Shown: positions 19,697 through 29,508, counted from the first letter of the stretch. The stretch: 64,000 nt of DNA from Candidatus Nitrosocosmicus agrestis (GCF_008389435.1 NZ_VUYS01000018.1:19561-83560); one strand, 5' to 3'. Notes: generated by a model from the letters alone, not told the origin. Numbers and translations: made by a program.

Positions 19697-19729
19697 ATTT
19701 TTCCCCTTTTTCTTTTCCCTTTTTCTCTG
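19697..19729 (+). terminator. Pyrimidine/T-rich terminator of the ATPase operon
   Basis: Directly after the subunit I stop there are three T-runs of five or four T separated by C stretches (ATTTTTCCCC..., TTTTCCC..., TTTTTCTC). Such tracts are the normal archaeal termination signal. Confidence 0.6.
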
Positions 19730-19777
19730 ATTTGGTTCATAGATAACTATTAATTGGTTCTTGTCTCATTTGACACT

Positions 19778-19921
19778 ATGGAAGGAATATTAAAACTAAA
19801 ATGCAATGTCTGTGGTACAATGTTTATGTCTGAAACCCAACAATCAAAATGTCCATCATGTGCTGAGCAAAGCAGCAATATGGGAGGTCACTCAGGTTGT
19901 GGATGTGGACATAGCCATTAA
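19778..19921 (+). CDS. 47-residue zinc-ribbon protein with Cys/His-rich tail
   Basis: The ORF starts with ATG 19778. It encodes CNVCGTMF... and KCPSCAEQ, two CxxC knuckles spaced like a rubredoxin-type zinc ribbon, then a Gly-rich tail ending GCGCGHSH that could bind a further metal. It lies in its own small transcription slot after the ATPase operon terminator. Function unknown; metal binding is inferred from the cysteine pattern. Confidence 0.65.
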   Translation: MEGILKLKCNVCGTMFMSETQQSKCPSCAEQSSNMGGHSGCGCGHSH

Positions 19922-20007
19922 ATATTTTTTAAAAATAACTTGTATATACAATAAAAAATAAAAAGATTTCTGATTTTTTGGTATTGCAACTATGTAAAGA
20001 TTATTTT

Positions 20008-20220
20008 CTATTTACCAATATTGTTTGCGACATTAGTTGAAACATTATTAACTAATTTGCTAAATTCTGTCTGCGCAGTATCCGTTATGTTTCTTACAAC
20101 AGGAATTTCTTTTACCTTGTCTGCACCCTTCATAAGGGCTGAGAAAAAGTTGGTCCAACCAATCCCAAGGATTACTAGTCCTATTATTGCAACTAAAATG
20201 AGAGTTATGAGAATACCCAA
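20008..20220 (-). CDS. Small single-TM protein
   Basis: 70 aa: one membrane helix (residues 2-22, GILITLILVAIIGLVILGIGW) and an amphipathic soluble tail (ADKVKEIPVVRNITDTAQTE...). The start is TTG at 20220. No domain is recognised. The clean composition and isolated position suggest a real small membrane gene. Confidence 0.6.
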   Translation of the reverse strand: MGILITLILVAIIGLVILGIGWTNFFSALMKGADKVKEIPVVRNITDTAQTEFSKLVNNVSTNVANNIGK

Positions 20221-20314
20221 CTAATAATTATAGTGCATTCTAAACTTTTAAGCCTTATGAAATATTATAAAGTTCTTTATAAACAATAGTTGTTTAGGAT
20301 TTCATGTAATTAAT

Positions 20315-20725
20315 TTGTTCGACACCAATGTAATAAGGCTTCTTGAAGGAGAAAATATTGCATCGCTTGCTACCATATCACCCCGGGGTAACCCTCAAGT
20401 GTCTGCTGTTTGGGTTGACTTTGACTCAGATCACAATATTTTGATAAATACTGCTTTGGGAAGACAAAAGGAAAGAAACACTAGATCAAATAAGAAAGTA
20501 GCATTGTCCATAGTAAATAGACTCAATTCCTACGAAACTGTAACAATATCGGGGCTTGTCATTGATAGAATAACTAAAAATGCGTTATTGCATTTTGACA
20601 AACTTTCTCAAAAATACCTCCATATCAGTAAATACCCTTTGCACCAAGCACGTGTAGACAGAGTCATACTGAAAATAAGGCCCCTAAAAGTTAACTATAC
20701 TTTGATCCCCCTTCAGGTGAATTGA
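20315..20725 (+). CDS. PPOX-class (FDOR-B type) F420/FMN-dependent oxidoreductase
   Basis: A 136-aa split-barrel flavin/deazaflavin protein. The opening LEGENIASLATISPRGNPQVSAVWVDFD is the classical beginning of the pyridoxamine-5'-phosphate-oxidase-like F420 family, followed by NTALGRQKERNTRSNKKVALSIVN and a late strand SGLVIDRITKNA. Members reduce diverse substrates with F420H2 or bind FMN or haem. The cofactor here is inferred. The start is TTG at 20315. Confidence 0.8.
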   Translation: MFDTNVIRLLEGENIASLATISPRGNPQVSAVWVDFDSDHNILINTALGRQKERNTRSNKKVALSIVNRLNSYETVTISGLVIDRITKNALLHFDKLSQKYLHISKYPLHQARVDRVILKIRPLKVNYTLIPLQVN

Positions 20726-21429
20726 AAAAAAAGAGCAATATTCATGTTACCTAGATTAGGGATAATAAAAACTCATGCGACCTTGCAAACCCGCGACTAG
20801 TGATTGTTTTAAGGAGCAGAATTGAATTCTAGGCTTTTTGTTCTTAAGGGTCAGTGTTTAATTTCGATATTTCTTAATTTTATTGATTATGCTGCCAAGG
20901 TTTTCTAACAAACCAATGTTTGCTTTAGTATGCCAACTATCGAAGTGACAATGGGCTTAAAAGAAAGATTCTGGTAAAAGCATAAGGACTCATTTTTGGC
21001 TAAGATATTGAAGAATTAGTATAGTTTTGAAATTACCAGAAAGAAAAGAACAAGTGCTAACACATTCCATGCCTTTTATTTATTAAAAATTAAATCTTTT
21101 TGGCAGACAGCTTGTATTTTTGTCTAGTTTGTCTTTACACCCAAAATTTCTATTATTCACAGATGTCTAAATAATTTCCAATACATTTCGCCTATTTCTA
21201 TTATAGATTTTATTATTTATGATGATAATAATTAGATTGGAATGTGACAGAATTGGGAGCAACCTAGAATTCATTGGCCGTTTAGATCTTGAAGTTTATT
21301 ATATTCGGAGAAAATGGTTGAAGTAAAAACCTAATTAAAGGAACAATAGTATCTTCTTCATTCTACATCAAAAACAATTTGAGTCTAATCAATTTTAATA
21401 TATATCACATTGTCCTATCATTTTTTAGA
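20726..21429. other. 704-base region without a convincing gene
   Basis: Only very short ORFs (under 20 codons) were found. No tRNA-like fold or long inverted repeat is obvious. It must hold the promoter of the epimerase gene at its right end. Confidence 0.5.
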
Positions 21430-21831
21430 ATGAGAGTTGATCACATAGCAATAGCTGTAAACGATGCTAATAAAGCATTAGAAAATTATAAAAAAGTTCT
21501 AAATATTGACAAGATAGAGGTTGAGGAGGTACCTAATGAAAAAGTTAGAGTTGTAATGATCAATCTGGAAGATTCTAGATTGGAGCTCCTTGAGCCAATG
21601 GATGATACTAGCCCAATAAGCAAATTTCTTAAAGAAAGAGGAGAGGGAATTCATCATGTTGCAATTACAGCTGATGAAATTGAAAGTGATGTCAACAAAG
21701 CAATGGAAAATGGTATAAGGTTTTTAGGCAATATTAGAACAGGTTCCTATGGGCGCAAGATAACTTTTATTCATCCAAAGTCTCTAAATGGTGTTTTGGT
21801 TGAATTTTGTCAGGCTCCTCCATCAAATTAA
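21430..21831 (+). CDS. mce: Methylmalonyl-CoA epimerase
   Basis: A vicinal-oxygen-chelate (glyoxalase-fold) protein of 133 aa: DHIAIAVNDANKALENYKKVL, LEDSRLELLEPMDDTSPISKFL, GIHHVAITADEI and GVLVEFCQ. The His at DHIA, the Gln/Glu positions and the second HHVA fit the metal site. It interconverts (R)- and (S)-methylmalonyl-CoA; in ammonia-oxidising archaea this belongs to the 3-hydroxypropionate/4-hydroxybutyrate carbon fixation cycle. The ATG at 21430 is preferred over an upstream start at 21379 because MRVDHIAIAVND is the family's N-terminus. Confidence 0.92.
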   Translation: MRVDHIAIAVNDANKALENYKKVLNIDKIEVEEVPNEKVRVVMINLEDSRLELLEPMDDTSPISKFLKERGEGIHHVAITADEIESDVNKAMENGIRFLGNIRTGSYGRKITFIHPKSLNGVLVEFCQAPPSN

Positions 21832-21908
21832 ATTTACAAATACCAGTCCTTTATTAACAAGCTTCATCTATGAATATATAGAAACGGGTAGTATTTGTAA
21901 ATATAGAA

Positions 21909-22238
21909 ATGGAACATCACGAAAACTCTTACAAAATAAAAAATTTAAACGATAATGGTGTCTCGGTTACACTTACCTTGGTTGAAGATATAGAATTGGA
22001 GCCTGTTACTCAACAGCAGATGATGCTCGAAGCAATCAATCGTGCTATTCCAGATAAAGAAATGAAAGAGCAGTTGCAGCCAATCATGGAGGCCATGTTA
22101 AGGACACAACCGCAAACTATTATTCAATCATACCCGCAAACCAATATTACAATAACAATGCCTAAAAGAAATTATGAAAATTATGGGAGACCTCAAGTAG
22201 GAGAATCCTTGGTAATTAATATATTTAGAAAAAAATAA
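21909..22238 (+). CDS. Conserved-looking hypothetical protein, 109 aa
   Basis: A soluble protein with a beta-rich N-terminus (GVSVTLTLVEDIELEPVT), a Gln/Met-rich helix (QQQMMLEAINRAIPDKEMKEQLQPIMEAM) and a C-terminal strand region. I do not recognise it. It lies in the same direction as the epimerase gene, 77 bases downstream. Confidence 0.55.
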   Translation: MEHHENSYKIKNLNDNGVSVTLTLVEDIELEPVTQQQMMLEAINRAIPDKEMKEQLQPIMEAMLRTQPQTIIQSYPQTNITITMPKRNYENYGRPQVGESLVINIFRKK

Positions 22239-22331
22239 TGGTATGTTTCCATTATTTATGAACTACCATTTAAATTTACCAAACTAATTTGTTGGAAAAA
22301 TTTAATATACTGCTTTGAGATTATCAGAAAT

Positions 22332-22481
22332 ATGAATAACCCCAGAAGAACAATGCCAGTTTGCTTTACACCAGACCAAGTTAAATTGTTGGAGAGTTAT
22401 GCTAAAAGAAACGGTATGCTTAACACTAGCCAGGCTATTGAGCATATATTAGAATTAATAGTTGGCAAAAACAAGGATTAA
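22332..22481 (+). CDS. 49-residue ribbon-helix-helix-like protein
   Basis: The start is ATG 22332. The pattern strand (RTMPVCFTPDQ), helix (VKLLESYAKRNGM), turn and second helix (NTSQAIEHILELIVG) is that of a minimal RHH/CopG DNA-binding dimer. No toxin gene is adjacent, so it is more likely a small regulator. Inferred from the pattern alone. Confidence 0.55.
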   Translation: MNNPRRTMPVCFTPDQVKLLESYAKRNGMLNTSQAIEHILELIVGKNKD

Positions 22482-22638
22482 AGCAATTTTTATCCCTAAC
22501 CCTGAACAGATGAATAGAATAAAGCGATAAATTTTATTATTTAATCTATTGAATTTATTTAGCTGCGATTACCATGTAAGACCTGATTAATGCTCTTGTA
22601 TCTATTTAAATAGCTCGAATTAAAAGCATAAAAATATC

Positions 22639-22851
22639 TTGTTTAACTTCTTAAAGAAACACAAGTGCGAGTATTGTAAGAAAAAATTTAGAAAGATAGA
22701 ATATTTAATGCATCATACATTGCTGAACCATCCTGACTCCTCTACCTACGATTGTTCTAATTGTGGAGAAAAATTCTCCGATATGGACAAACTCAAGGCA
22801 CATGTAAAGAAAATGCATTTTTATAAAAAGAAGTTGCAGGAAAAAGGCTAG
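22639..22851 (+). CDS. Small protein with two C2H2 zinc fingers
   Basis: 70 aa with two classical fingers: CEYCKKKFRKIEYLMHHTLLNH and CSNCGEKF...LKAHVKKMH. The spacing C-x2-C-x12-H-x3/4-H is canonical for nucleic-acid or protein binding fingers. The tail is basic (FYKKKLQEKG). The start is TTG at 22639. Small C2H2 proteins of this kind are common in these archaea; the target is unknown. Confidence 0.75.
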   Translation: MFNFLKKHKCEYCKKKFRKIEYLMHHTLLNHPDSSTYDCSNCGEKFSDMDKLKAHVKKMHFYKKKLQEKG

Positions 22852-22901
22852 GCTATTGGTTACAAAAATTGATCTGTTTTAGTTTTTAATATTTCAAGCC
22901 C

Positions 22902-23075
22902 TCAGTGACTAGCCTTCTCCCACATGTATTCATCTTGAGAGAGTTGTTTCCAAAGACCTATTGTTCCACATTTTGGACATCTTTTTCTTTGAATATGCTG
23001 TTCAATAGACTCATTATGCTTTAATCTGATGATGTCCTTTAATCCGCATTTACATTTTAATATATTTGACATCAT
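22902..23075 (-). CDS. Small zinc-ribbon protein
   Basis: About 57 aa from the ATG pair at 23072/23075. Two cysteine pairs, CKCG and CPKCG, about 24 residues apart suggest a zinc ribbon. The frame is open further upstream, but no zinc or conserved feature lies there, so the internal ATG is chosen. It converges with the C2H2 gene. Confidence 0.6.
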   Translation of the reverse strand: MMSNILKCKCGLKDIIRLKHNESIEQHIQRKRCPKCGTIGLWKQLSQDEYMWEKASH

Positions 23076-23205
23076 GACACAATTAATGAGATGTTCAAGT
23101 ATATAAGAAAAGTGTAGGTTAGATTGCATCCTTACACATCTTTAGATATCCATTCTTGATAATTGAGGTTTTGATTTGATGGCAGAAGAATGTCCAACAA
23201 ATAAT

Positions 23206-25383
23206 CTAATGTGAAATTATACGATCTTGATGTTGATCTTCTCCAATTTTAGTCCAATAGTAACTGTTATCATGATTACTTTTATCTACTCTCCAAAAAT
23301 CATAATTCTCACTAATTCGGTCCCCTGCTTTATTTAAATTAATCTTCCCTGAGACACCATCTAATGATTTAGCCACATCCACCAAAATCTCATTGAGTGA
23401 CTGGGTGTTCTCAACGTTACTCTGGTTTAATGCAATATCACTGGTATATTGCTCCAGTGTTCTTGCCGCAATCCATAAAGCATCATATGCCAACGCTGGA
23501 TAAGTGATTGAGGTATCGTGATAGGAATTACCCAGTTTGTGTGCAAAATCTATGTATTTTGTGTTCTCAGATGCAGTTGAATACAAGGGATTGGTAAAAT
23601 TAGTTTCTAAGGCAAACTGCCCTGAGTCAATATTCTTAATTATATGATGGTTTTCAGCCACACTGTCACTTCCGTACCACCTAACTTTCGTTAGGGGGTC
23701 GAATAACTGTGCTTGTATCAGTATAGGAGTAATCTCATCAAATGCTACCACATAAACTGCAACAGATTTAGGGCCATATTTACTGATTTCTTCTGCGACG
23801 ATGGAATTTAGTTTCTTTAATTCTTGATTCCACATTATAAAATTAATTCTGTGCAGACTGGTTGCAAATTTTCCTGTATGTGGTTTGTATTTTACACCAT
23901 AATCCACTTTGCCACCTAGATTTTCAAAATTTAGCTTTGTTGCATTCATTAGCTGATTGCCATAAATATCAGCCCTCCAAAAGGGGATCATTACTTTGAT
24001 TCCGTCGTCCCTCATTTTCTCAGCAATTATTTTTCCTTGCATTTTATCATCAGGTACTAGTCGGAATAGATTGTCATTTTCAATTGAAAGAGCAGGGGAA
24101 GTACTGGCGTAACTTAAAAGTGTGATATTGTTTTTAGCTGCATAGTCTTTAACAGCATCTACTGCAGTGCTTGTTGCCGGACCAACAACAACTTTTACAC
24201 CTGCGGCCGATAGTTGTTTGATGGCAAATAGTGTAGATTCAGGACTAGTCTTTGAATCTGATACAATAAGTTTGATTCTTACTGTTGAATTGATTGAACT
24301 ATAGTAATCGTTGATGTCTTGTTCAGCCATCTGTAAGGATGTTACAATAGGTTTACCTATAGAGGAAAGCGATCCGGTCAGTGGTACAATGGCCCCTATC
24401 GATATTATTTCTTGGTCTCCGTGAACTTGCATGAATCCTGAATTGCTCAATCCATTTTCACCCAGGCCTCCGGCATCCTCGGATGTAATATCAATTTCTG
24501 AAAAGTATAGAATTCCCATAACAATCGAGAAGACGATGACAAAGATAGTTGAAATAATTATATTTTTTGAACTTTTCAAATATAATTTACCCTGATTTTT
24601 CCTCGTCGGCCAACGAGTGTTCCACTTTACAGAATATCGTAAATACCACACAAGTCCTCCTGCTAACATCATATAGTGCGAAGAGATCAAGACTGCTGAA
24701 ATCCAAATTTCGTCAACAAACGCCGTCAAAACTATAATGGCAAACCAGCTGTCTCCTACGACTATGGCTAACAATCCTATTAACTCGCAAATCCATGGAA
24801 CTGAAATATGATGTTGACCTTTGATATTCAGTAATATTGATAAAGCAAGTACAGTCAGTATCGAGTTCAAAATCGGATATGTGACAGTGACAACCAAAAG
24901 CATGATTCCACGAGAATTAGAGACTTCAGTTAAACTAATCATCAAATTTAAAATATAAGCTAAAAATATTCCGGTAATTATTGAGGTAATGTAAATAATT
25001 TTGTTGTTTCCCTTTTTCTCTATTCTTTTGTATGTGACTATGAGTCTGTATATTAAAAATCCATAAGCAGACATGAGGAATAGGTCAGCGATGGATGGAA
25101 CGGGAGAAACTATGTCTAACACTATCTCATAATATCCCCAAACGATATTTGCTAAAAAGTAGAATAATAATCCTATTGTAAAATAAATGCCTGTCCTGTC
25201 TCTTCTAATCGATGTTCTTTCCTTTATTAGGACTACCATTGATAATCCTGCCGCTATCAGGGAATTAATTATAAGCATCCAACTAGAGTATATTAATTTG
25301 CTATCAGAATCGGCTAGAATAAGCAAAAGATTTGCAACTGCGATAGCAACAAGTAATATTACAAAGAAGTAGATTGGTTGCAA
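23206..25383 (-). CDS. Multi-TM membrane receptor fused to a branched-chain-amino-acid-binding-type domain
   Basis: A 725-aa protein. Residues 1-260 form about seven to eight membrane helices (starting YFFVILLVAIAVANLLLILAD). One more helix follows near 280-300, then a type 1 periplasmic-binding fold from about 325 to the end: IGAIVPLTGSLSSIGKPI, VVVGPATSTAVDAV, LLSYASTSPALS, TYPALAYDALWIAARTL. That domain is the LivJ/Peripla_BP_6 family, normally a free ABC transporter subunit. Fusion to a multi-TM module with no transport ATPase nearby suggests a ligand receptor. The start is TTG at 25383. Confidence 0.8.
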   Translation of the reverse strand: MQPIYFFVILLVAIAVANLLLILADSDSKLIYSSWMLIINSLIAAGLSMVVLIKERTSIRRDRTGIYFTIGLLFYFLANIVWGYYEIVLDIVSPVPSIADLFLMSAYGFLIYRLIVTYKRIEKKGNNKIIYITSIITGIFLAYILNLMISLTEVSNSRGIMLLVVTVTYPILNSILTVLALSILLNIKGQHHISVPWICELIGLLAIVVGDSWFAIIVLTAFVDEIWISAVLISSHYMMLAGGLVWYLRYSVKWNTRWPTRKNQGKLYLKSSKNIIISTIFVIVFSIVMGILYFSEIDITSEDAGGLGENGLSNSGFMQVHGDQEIISIGAIVPLTGSLSSIGKPIVTSLQMAEQDINDYYSSINSTVRIKLIVSDSKTSPESTLFAIKQLSAAGVKVVVGPATSTAVDAVKDYAAKNNITLLSYASTSPALSIENDNLFRLVPDDKMQGKIIAEKMRDDGIKVMIPFWRADIYGNQLMNATKLNFENLGGKVDYGVKYKPHTGKFATSLHRINFIMWNQELKKLNSIVAEEISKYGPKSVAVYVVAFDEITPILIQAQLFDPLTKVRWYGSDSVAENHHIIKNIDSGQFALETNFTNPLYSTASENTKYIDFAHKLGNSYHDTSITYPALAYDALWIAARTLEQYTSDIALNQSNVENTQSLNEILVDVAKSLDGVSGKINLNKAGDRISENYDFWRVDKSNHDNSYYWTKIGEDQHQDRIISH

Positions 25384-25591
25384 CTATACCCTTTTAAGTA
25401 TTTTAATTACTTGGTTTATTAAATCTTATTTTGATTAATTGATTGATAAAAAAAATTATTATTGGATGATTTTGCCAAAGGTAAAACTAACCGATCATTA
25501 ATGAACCACCAGAAGGGGTCATTTTTGGCTAAATGCAAAATAGGAATATTTTTTCACAAACCAGCTAGAAAAATACTTATAAAAAAATAAT

Positions 25592-26179
25592 TTAGTTAAG
25601 ATCTACAGCAGGACTATTTATCACAACATTTGACTTAAGTACCGTAAGCTCTCCTTTAGCTTGCGCATCCAAAACTTCCTGAGCTGATTTGAGTACCTTT
25701 GGCTGAGATCCATTATTCCAGGTTACGTAATTTATTTCAAATAATGGACTATAGCCTTCATCATCTGCTGAAGCAGTTGCAATAGGGAGCTGGTGATCAA
25801 ATGTTCCGTTACCCTCAACTCCGTTTGTAAAGACATAGCCTTGTTGACGTGAAACTTCTGGAGTATCTGCTAGAGTTGGTGCATAATTAACATTGAATTT
25901 TGTAGTATTGGTGACGGATGAAACTATCATTTGTTCTGAGGCGTCAGTACTAATGAAATAAGATACATTTCCATTAACATATCCTTTTTCTACCGGGATA
26001 GTAAGTGAGAACGGAAAATTATTTTTGTCAATCTGTGGATCAGTATTATTTGTTATCTGGTTTTGAGTAATATTATTATTATTCTGAGCAAAGCTAGCAT
26101 GAGAGAAGCTCATAGTAATAATCACTGACATTACAATCAAACTGACTGAAACAATCTTAGTATCAAGTTTTATCATCAT
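25592..26179 (-). CDS. Secreted hypothetical protein
   Basis: A signal peptide (VSLIVMSVIITMSFSHASFAQ) precedes an Asn-rich linker and a beta-rich domain of about 150 residues (FPFSLTIPVEKGYVNGNVSYF...). No domain is recognised. The tandem ATGs at 26177-26179 and the codon after give the start. It may be a cell-surface protein, as suggested by the sequons. Confidence 0.6.
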   Translation of the reverse strand: MMIKLDTKIVSVSLIVMSVIITMSFSHASFAQNNNNITQNQITNNTDPQIDKNNFPFSLTIPVEKGYVNGNVSYFISTDASEQMIVSSVTNTTKFNVNYAPTLADTPEVSRQQGYVFTNGVEGNGTFDHQLPIATASADDEGYSPLFEINYVTWNNGSQPKVLKSAQEVLDAQAKGELTVLKSNVVINSPAVDLN

Positions 26180-26647
26180 CAACTAGTGATTTTTCAAATA
26201 TAAAAGAATTACTTGATCATCTACAATTCAAATGATAGAGTTCAGTTTTCCATTTGAAGACTTTGAAATCACAACTGAAGGAAACAAAAAATACATCTAT
26301 TTCAAAATTTTTCAATGTTCTAAATTGTATGCTTTGGCCTGAAAATTAGAAAACATACCTCAAGAAACTTAGCTTATGAAAAGCGTCAGTATTCTGAATA
26401 TGATTTAGGTTAAGTTTTTCACCTTGCCAACACAGCTTGATTATTTGAATTGGTTATTGATTTTTATTTTTGAGTTATTGTCTTTTGTCAGAATTATATA
26501 AATAATTAAATATTACAATAACATTTATGTAATGTGGTAAACTTGAAATGCTTTCCATTTAAGGAAGATATTACTCAAATGTTTAATTTATACGATTGTC
26601 AAATTAAAGTAGGATATATTTTGAAAGCGGCGAGGAGAGTATGAATC
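26180..26647. other. Intergenic region, no gene seen
   Basis: 468 AT-rich bases between divergent genes. No ORF of note. A GAGGAGAG purine stretch near 26631-26638, just before the ATG at 26648, could serve as the ribosome-binding site of the DUF308 gene. Confidence 0.45.
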
Positions 26648-27214
26648 ATGGTTTCAGAAAATTCTTCACCTCCAGGAAAATCACCAACTTGGCTTAGAAT
26701 GGCTCAAATTGGTCTTGGAATTGTCATCCTGATATTATCAATAATAGTGCTTGTCAATCCTATACTAGGCTCTGTTTCAATTATCATATTTTTGGCATTC
26801 CTATTACTGTTTGCTGGAATAGAAAAGATTATCAGTGGGATTATCTTTGCCGGTCGAACCAGATTTATTAGCATTGGATTAGGTATTTTGGTCGTTATTG
26901 TAGCCATGATAGCTTTGGCTTATCCTTTGGGTGCCAGTATATTTGTTGTATTATTGTTAGGAGTGGCCTTATTAATTGATGGTGTATCAAGAATCATTCA
27001 TAGTATAAAAGATCATACTAGTAGTAGATGGTCCAAGTATTTTGGTATTGGAGTTGGTATACTGTCAATAATTCTTGCAGCAGCGGTAATTGCATATCCA
27101 GGTATTGGACTGGCACTTGCAGGCATTTTAATAGGAATAGCACTCCTAATAACTAGTATTCAAATCATTTCAGCAGGAGTAACAGGGGAAAATCAAAGAA
27201 GACGGTTAATTTGA
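26648..27214 (+). CDS. DUF308/HdeD-type membrane protein
   Basis: 188 aa with six membrane helices in three similar hairpins, each with a glycine-rich pattern such as GLGIVILILSIIVLVNP, GLGILVVIVAMIALAYPLGA and GVGILSIILAAAVIAYPGIG. This is the internal repeat of the DUF308 family (bacterial HdeD, linked to acid resistance). The molecular function is not settled. Confidence 0.8.
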   Translation: MVSENSSPPGKSPTWLRMAQIGLGIVILILSIIVLVNPILGSVSIIIFLAFLLLFAGIEKIISGIIFAGRTRFISIGLGILVVIVAMIALAYPLGASIFVVLLLGVALLIDGVSRIIHSIKDHTSSRWSKYFGIGVGILSIILAAAVIAYPGIGLALAGILIGIALLITSIQIISAGVTGENQRRRLI

Positions 27215-27544
27215 AATTTAACCATTTTCTTGATTAATTTATTTTGGATGGATTTTTTAACTTAATTTTCGATTTTTTTGGCAATCTTGCAAAGTTGCAG
27301 CCGACTCTCAGAGTTGTGATCAGTCTAATTAGTTACTTACATTGCAAGTAGGAAACTACTTTGCTTTACTTTCAATAATCTTAAATTTAGTTACTAAACT
27401 GGTCAACGACGCTTTTTCACCCGTTGGTTGTACTTTGACATTTAACTTGAACTCCTCTAAAGAGCCGTATTATAATTCATAGTAACATCTTAATGCAAGC
27501 CTATCTGGAAAAAGTCTTTATAATTCATAGGGATGTTACAAATT
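27215..27544. other. Intergenic region, no gene seen
   Basis: 330 bases between the DUF308 gene and the Lrp-type gene. It contains T-runs just after the DUF308 stop that may terminate transcription, and nothing else I can name. Confidence 0.4.
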
Positions 27545-27778
27545 ATGCCTACCGCCTATCTTCTAATATGCTGTGATTTGGATTTTGAGAATGAAGTAGT
27601 TACTCAAATGAAAAAATTTCGTGATGTTATTGAAGTGAATAGAGTATTTGGCGTGTATGATATAATAGCAACTATAACTTCTGATAACACGGACAAACTT
27701 AGAGAATTGATTACTCTCAATATAAATAAAATACCAAAAATCCGATCCGTATTAACCATTGTGAAAAATGAAACCTGA
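27545..27778 (+). CDS. Stand-alone Lrp/AsnC ligand-binding (RAM) domain protein
   Basis: 77 aa from the ATG at 27545, preferred because the paralogue at 49407 also begins MPTAY. The chain (TAYLLICCDLDFENEVVTQM..., VFGVYDIIATITSDNTDKLREL..., KIRSVLTIV) is a single alpha-beta RAM domain without the DNA-binding helix-turn-helix of full Lrp proteins. Such small proteins assemble into rings and can bind amino acids or modulate Lrp-family regulators. A close paralogue lies just beyond the other end of the mobile element. Confidence 0.8.
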   Translation: MPTAYLLICCDLDFENEVVTQMKKFRDVIEVNRVFGVYDIIATITSDNTDKLRELITLNINKIPKIRSVLTIVKNET

Positions 27779-28794
27779 AACCCGAGATTAGGAAGTATAA
27801 TGGATTTCAAATTAATGTAAGTATCGACCCAATTATTAAGTGGATTACTATTTCTTTCTAAAAAAATCATGATAACATTCAATATAATTACTATTAGTTA
27901 GGACATTGATTGACGATACGAGATTATTGTCTACAAAGGTGTTAAATCGATGTCCCAAAAATGGAATAAATATTATAGAAAAAATAATGCAAAAGTAAAA
28001 GTGATATTAATGAATATAAGAAAAAGGGCATCCTTGCTCCTTATGTATCCATGGGAATGAAGGTTTATAGCAGGAAACTGCTGATTAATCTGGTCTATCA
28101 CGTTATGTAACTTTACTGTCTAGATACAAGTTGATAAAAAATATCTTCTAGCAATATGATATCTCATTCAACTTAAAAATTCAGTAAATAGAAGAAGAGG
28201 AATCAAAACTGGAATAATAAAAGGAAAAATCCTCCCAACTCAATTATAAACAACGAAATAAGGAACGTGAATATGAGGACACAGTCAAAGGATTTTCTTA
28301 AGCGATAGCAGAAAATACAATGGTAGGTGGATACCACCAGATGGTTCTTCCGATGGCAAAAAAGTCATTTCGAAGGAATGTGTCTGTAGTTAAGAATTAA
28401 CTAGGGGTAAAAGGGACTAAACAAAATTGTAATTCTGTAGGCTGTTTAGATGTATATAATGTAATGGACGAATCAATTTAACTGACCAGAATTTAAAAAA
28501 TAAAGTAAACCTCAGAGAATGTCCATTTAAAATATTTAGTTTTTAAAATAAAATGCTAAACTATTGATCAAATTATGATTGTTGTCCATATCACAGGATA
28601 TTCAGATATCTACCTACCATTCTTGTGTAGAATTACCTCTATCAATCTCACAGTTGATCAACTTTTTCAGGATATCAAGTTTTCAAATGCCTTTTGAATT
28701 AAAATAAACTGTCGTTAAATTACTAGAAATACTTTGATTGGTCCTATTCATAAGGAAGTCAATCTTAATTTGATTGGCTATACTTTAACGATGG
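27779..28794. other. Gene-poor region
   Basis: About 1 kb with no ORF I trust. A 36-codon frame from ATG near 27950 (MSQKWNKYYRKNNAK...) is the longest with protein-like composition and may be the remains of a gene. The region ends at the target duplication of an insertion sequence. Confidence 0.4.
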
Positions 28795-28802
28795 TAATCA
28801 GG
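28795..28802. repeat. Left target-site duplication of the insertion sequence
   Basis: TAATCAGG here matches GAATCAGG at 29509-29516 in seven of eight bases. These octamers flank the two ends of the decayed element exactly. Confidence 0.65.
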
Positions 28803-29508
28803 GGCTCTGTTAACTTAAGCGTTAATCATCTGTGCGTTATGATGATCCACAAATGGATTCAACCAGTTTCTTACATGCTTTAGTTTACAACTCTTTTTTC
28901 TACAAGGAAAGTAATCATCGAAACTTTCAGTTCTATCCTTGATATATTGTATCGTTCTTTCAATCCTGCTTTTCTCTATAGGAGAATGAACATGGTGATC
29001 GAGTCTGAGAAACTGACAAGCCATCGGGTACCATGTTCTTTCACCATCAGTAGATACTGGATACATGCTTTCCATAATCTCTTACGACTCCTGACAGAAA
29101 CCTCTCGGCAACAAACATGTTTCTTTCTTGAGTTATTCCTTTGGCAAAAAAGTGCTAGAATTTGATGACTTTCTGGCTCAATTGATTGCAATCCAAAGCC
29201 ATATTAATTCTGGACCAACCTTGATAAGTAATGTTTCATCAACTATGAATTCATCAATTTTCCTTCTCTTCTTTGAGGATGTGCTTCTGAAATGACCTTT
29301 TTGAATCCACTTCCAGATTGCAACATGGCTTCTCTTAACATTATGTAAGAATAACAATGCTTTGGCAACACATCTAGTCGACAAACCAAGAAAGTACAAA
29401 TACAATGCACGGTCGATATCTAATGAAGATGTTCTTTGTTTCTTTTGATAACCATATGGAAATAGGGACAACATCTTCAAGCTATAAGAATTCCTTAAAT
29501 GAAGAGCC
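28803..29508 (-). mobile_element. Decayed IS6-like insertion sequence
   Basis: About 706 bp bounded by short inverted ends that both begin GGCTCT when read inwards (28803-28808 and the complement of 29503-29508) and by an 8-bp target duplication. Size, 8-bp duplication and a single DDE transposase fit the IS6 family. The transposase frame is broken, so it cannot move by itself. A second decayed copy starts at the right end of the window. Confidence 0.7.
28815..29480 (-). pseudogene. Frameshifted DDE transposase
   Basis: The minus strand holds three overlapping frames that together make one transposase. They are an N-terminal piece (29178-29480) ending in the first catalytic Asp context FIVDETLLIKVGPELIWLWIAI, a middle piece (28976-29191), and a C-terminal piece (28815-29075) with STDGERTWYPMACQFLRLDHHVHSP. 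The C-terminal piece carries the second Asp, and the conserved Glu lies in SRIERTIQYIKDRTESFDDYFPC. At least two frameshifts separate them. The order and motifs match IS6-type transposases. Confidence 0.75.
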
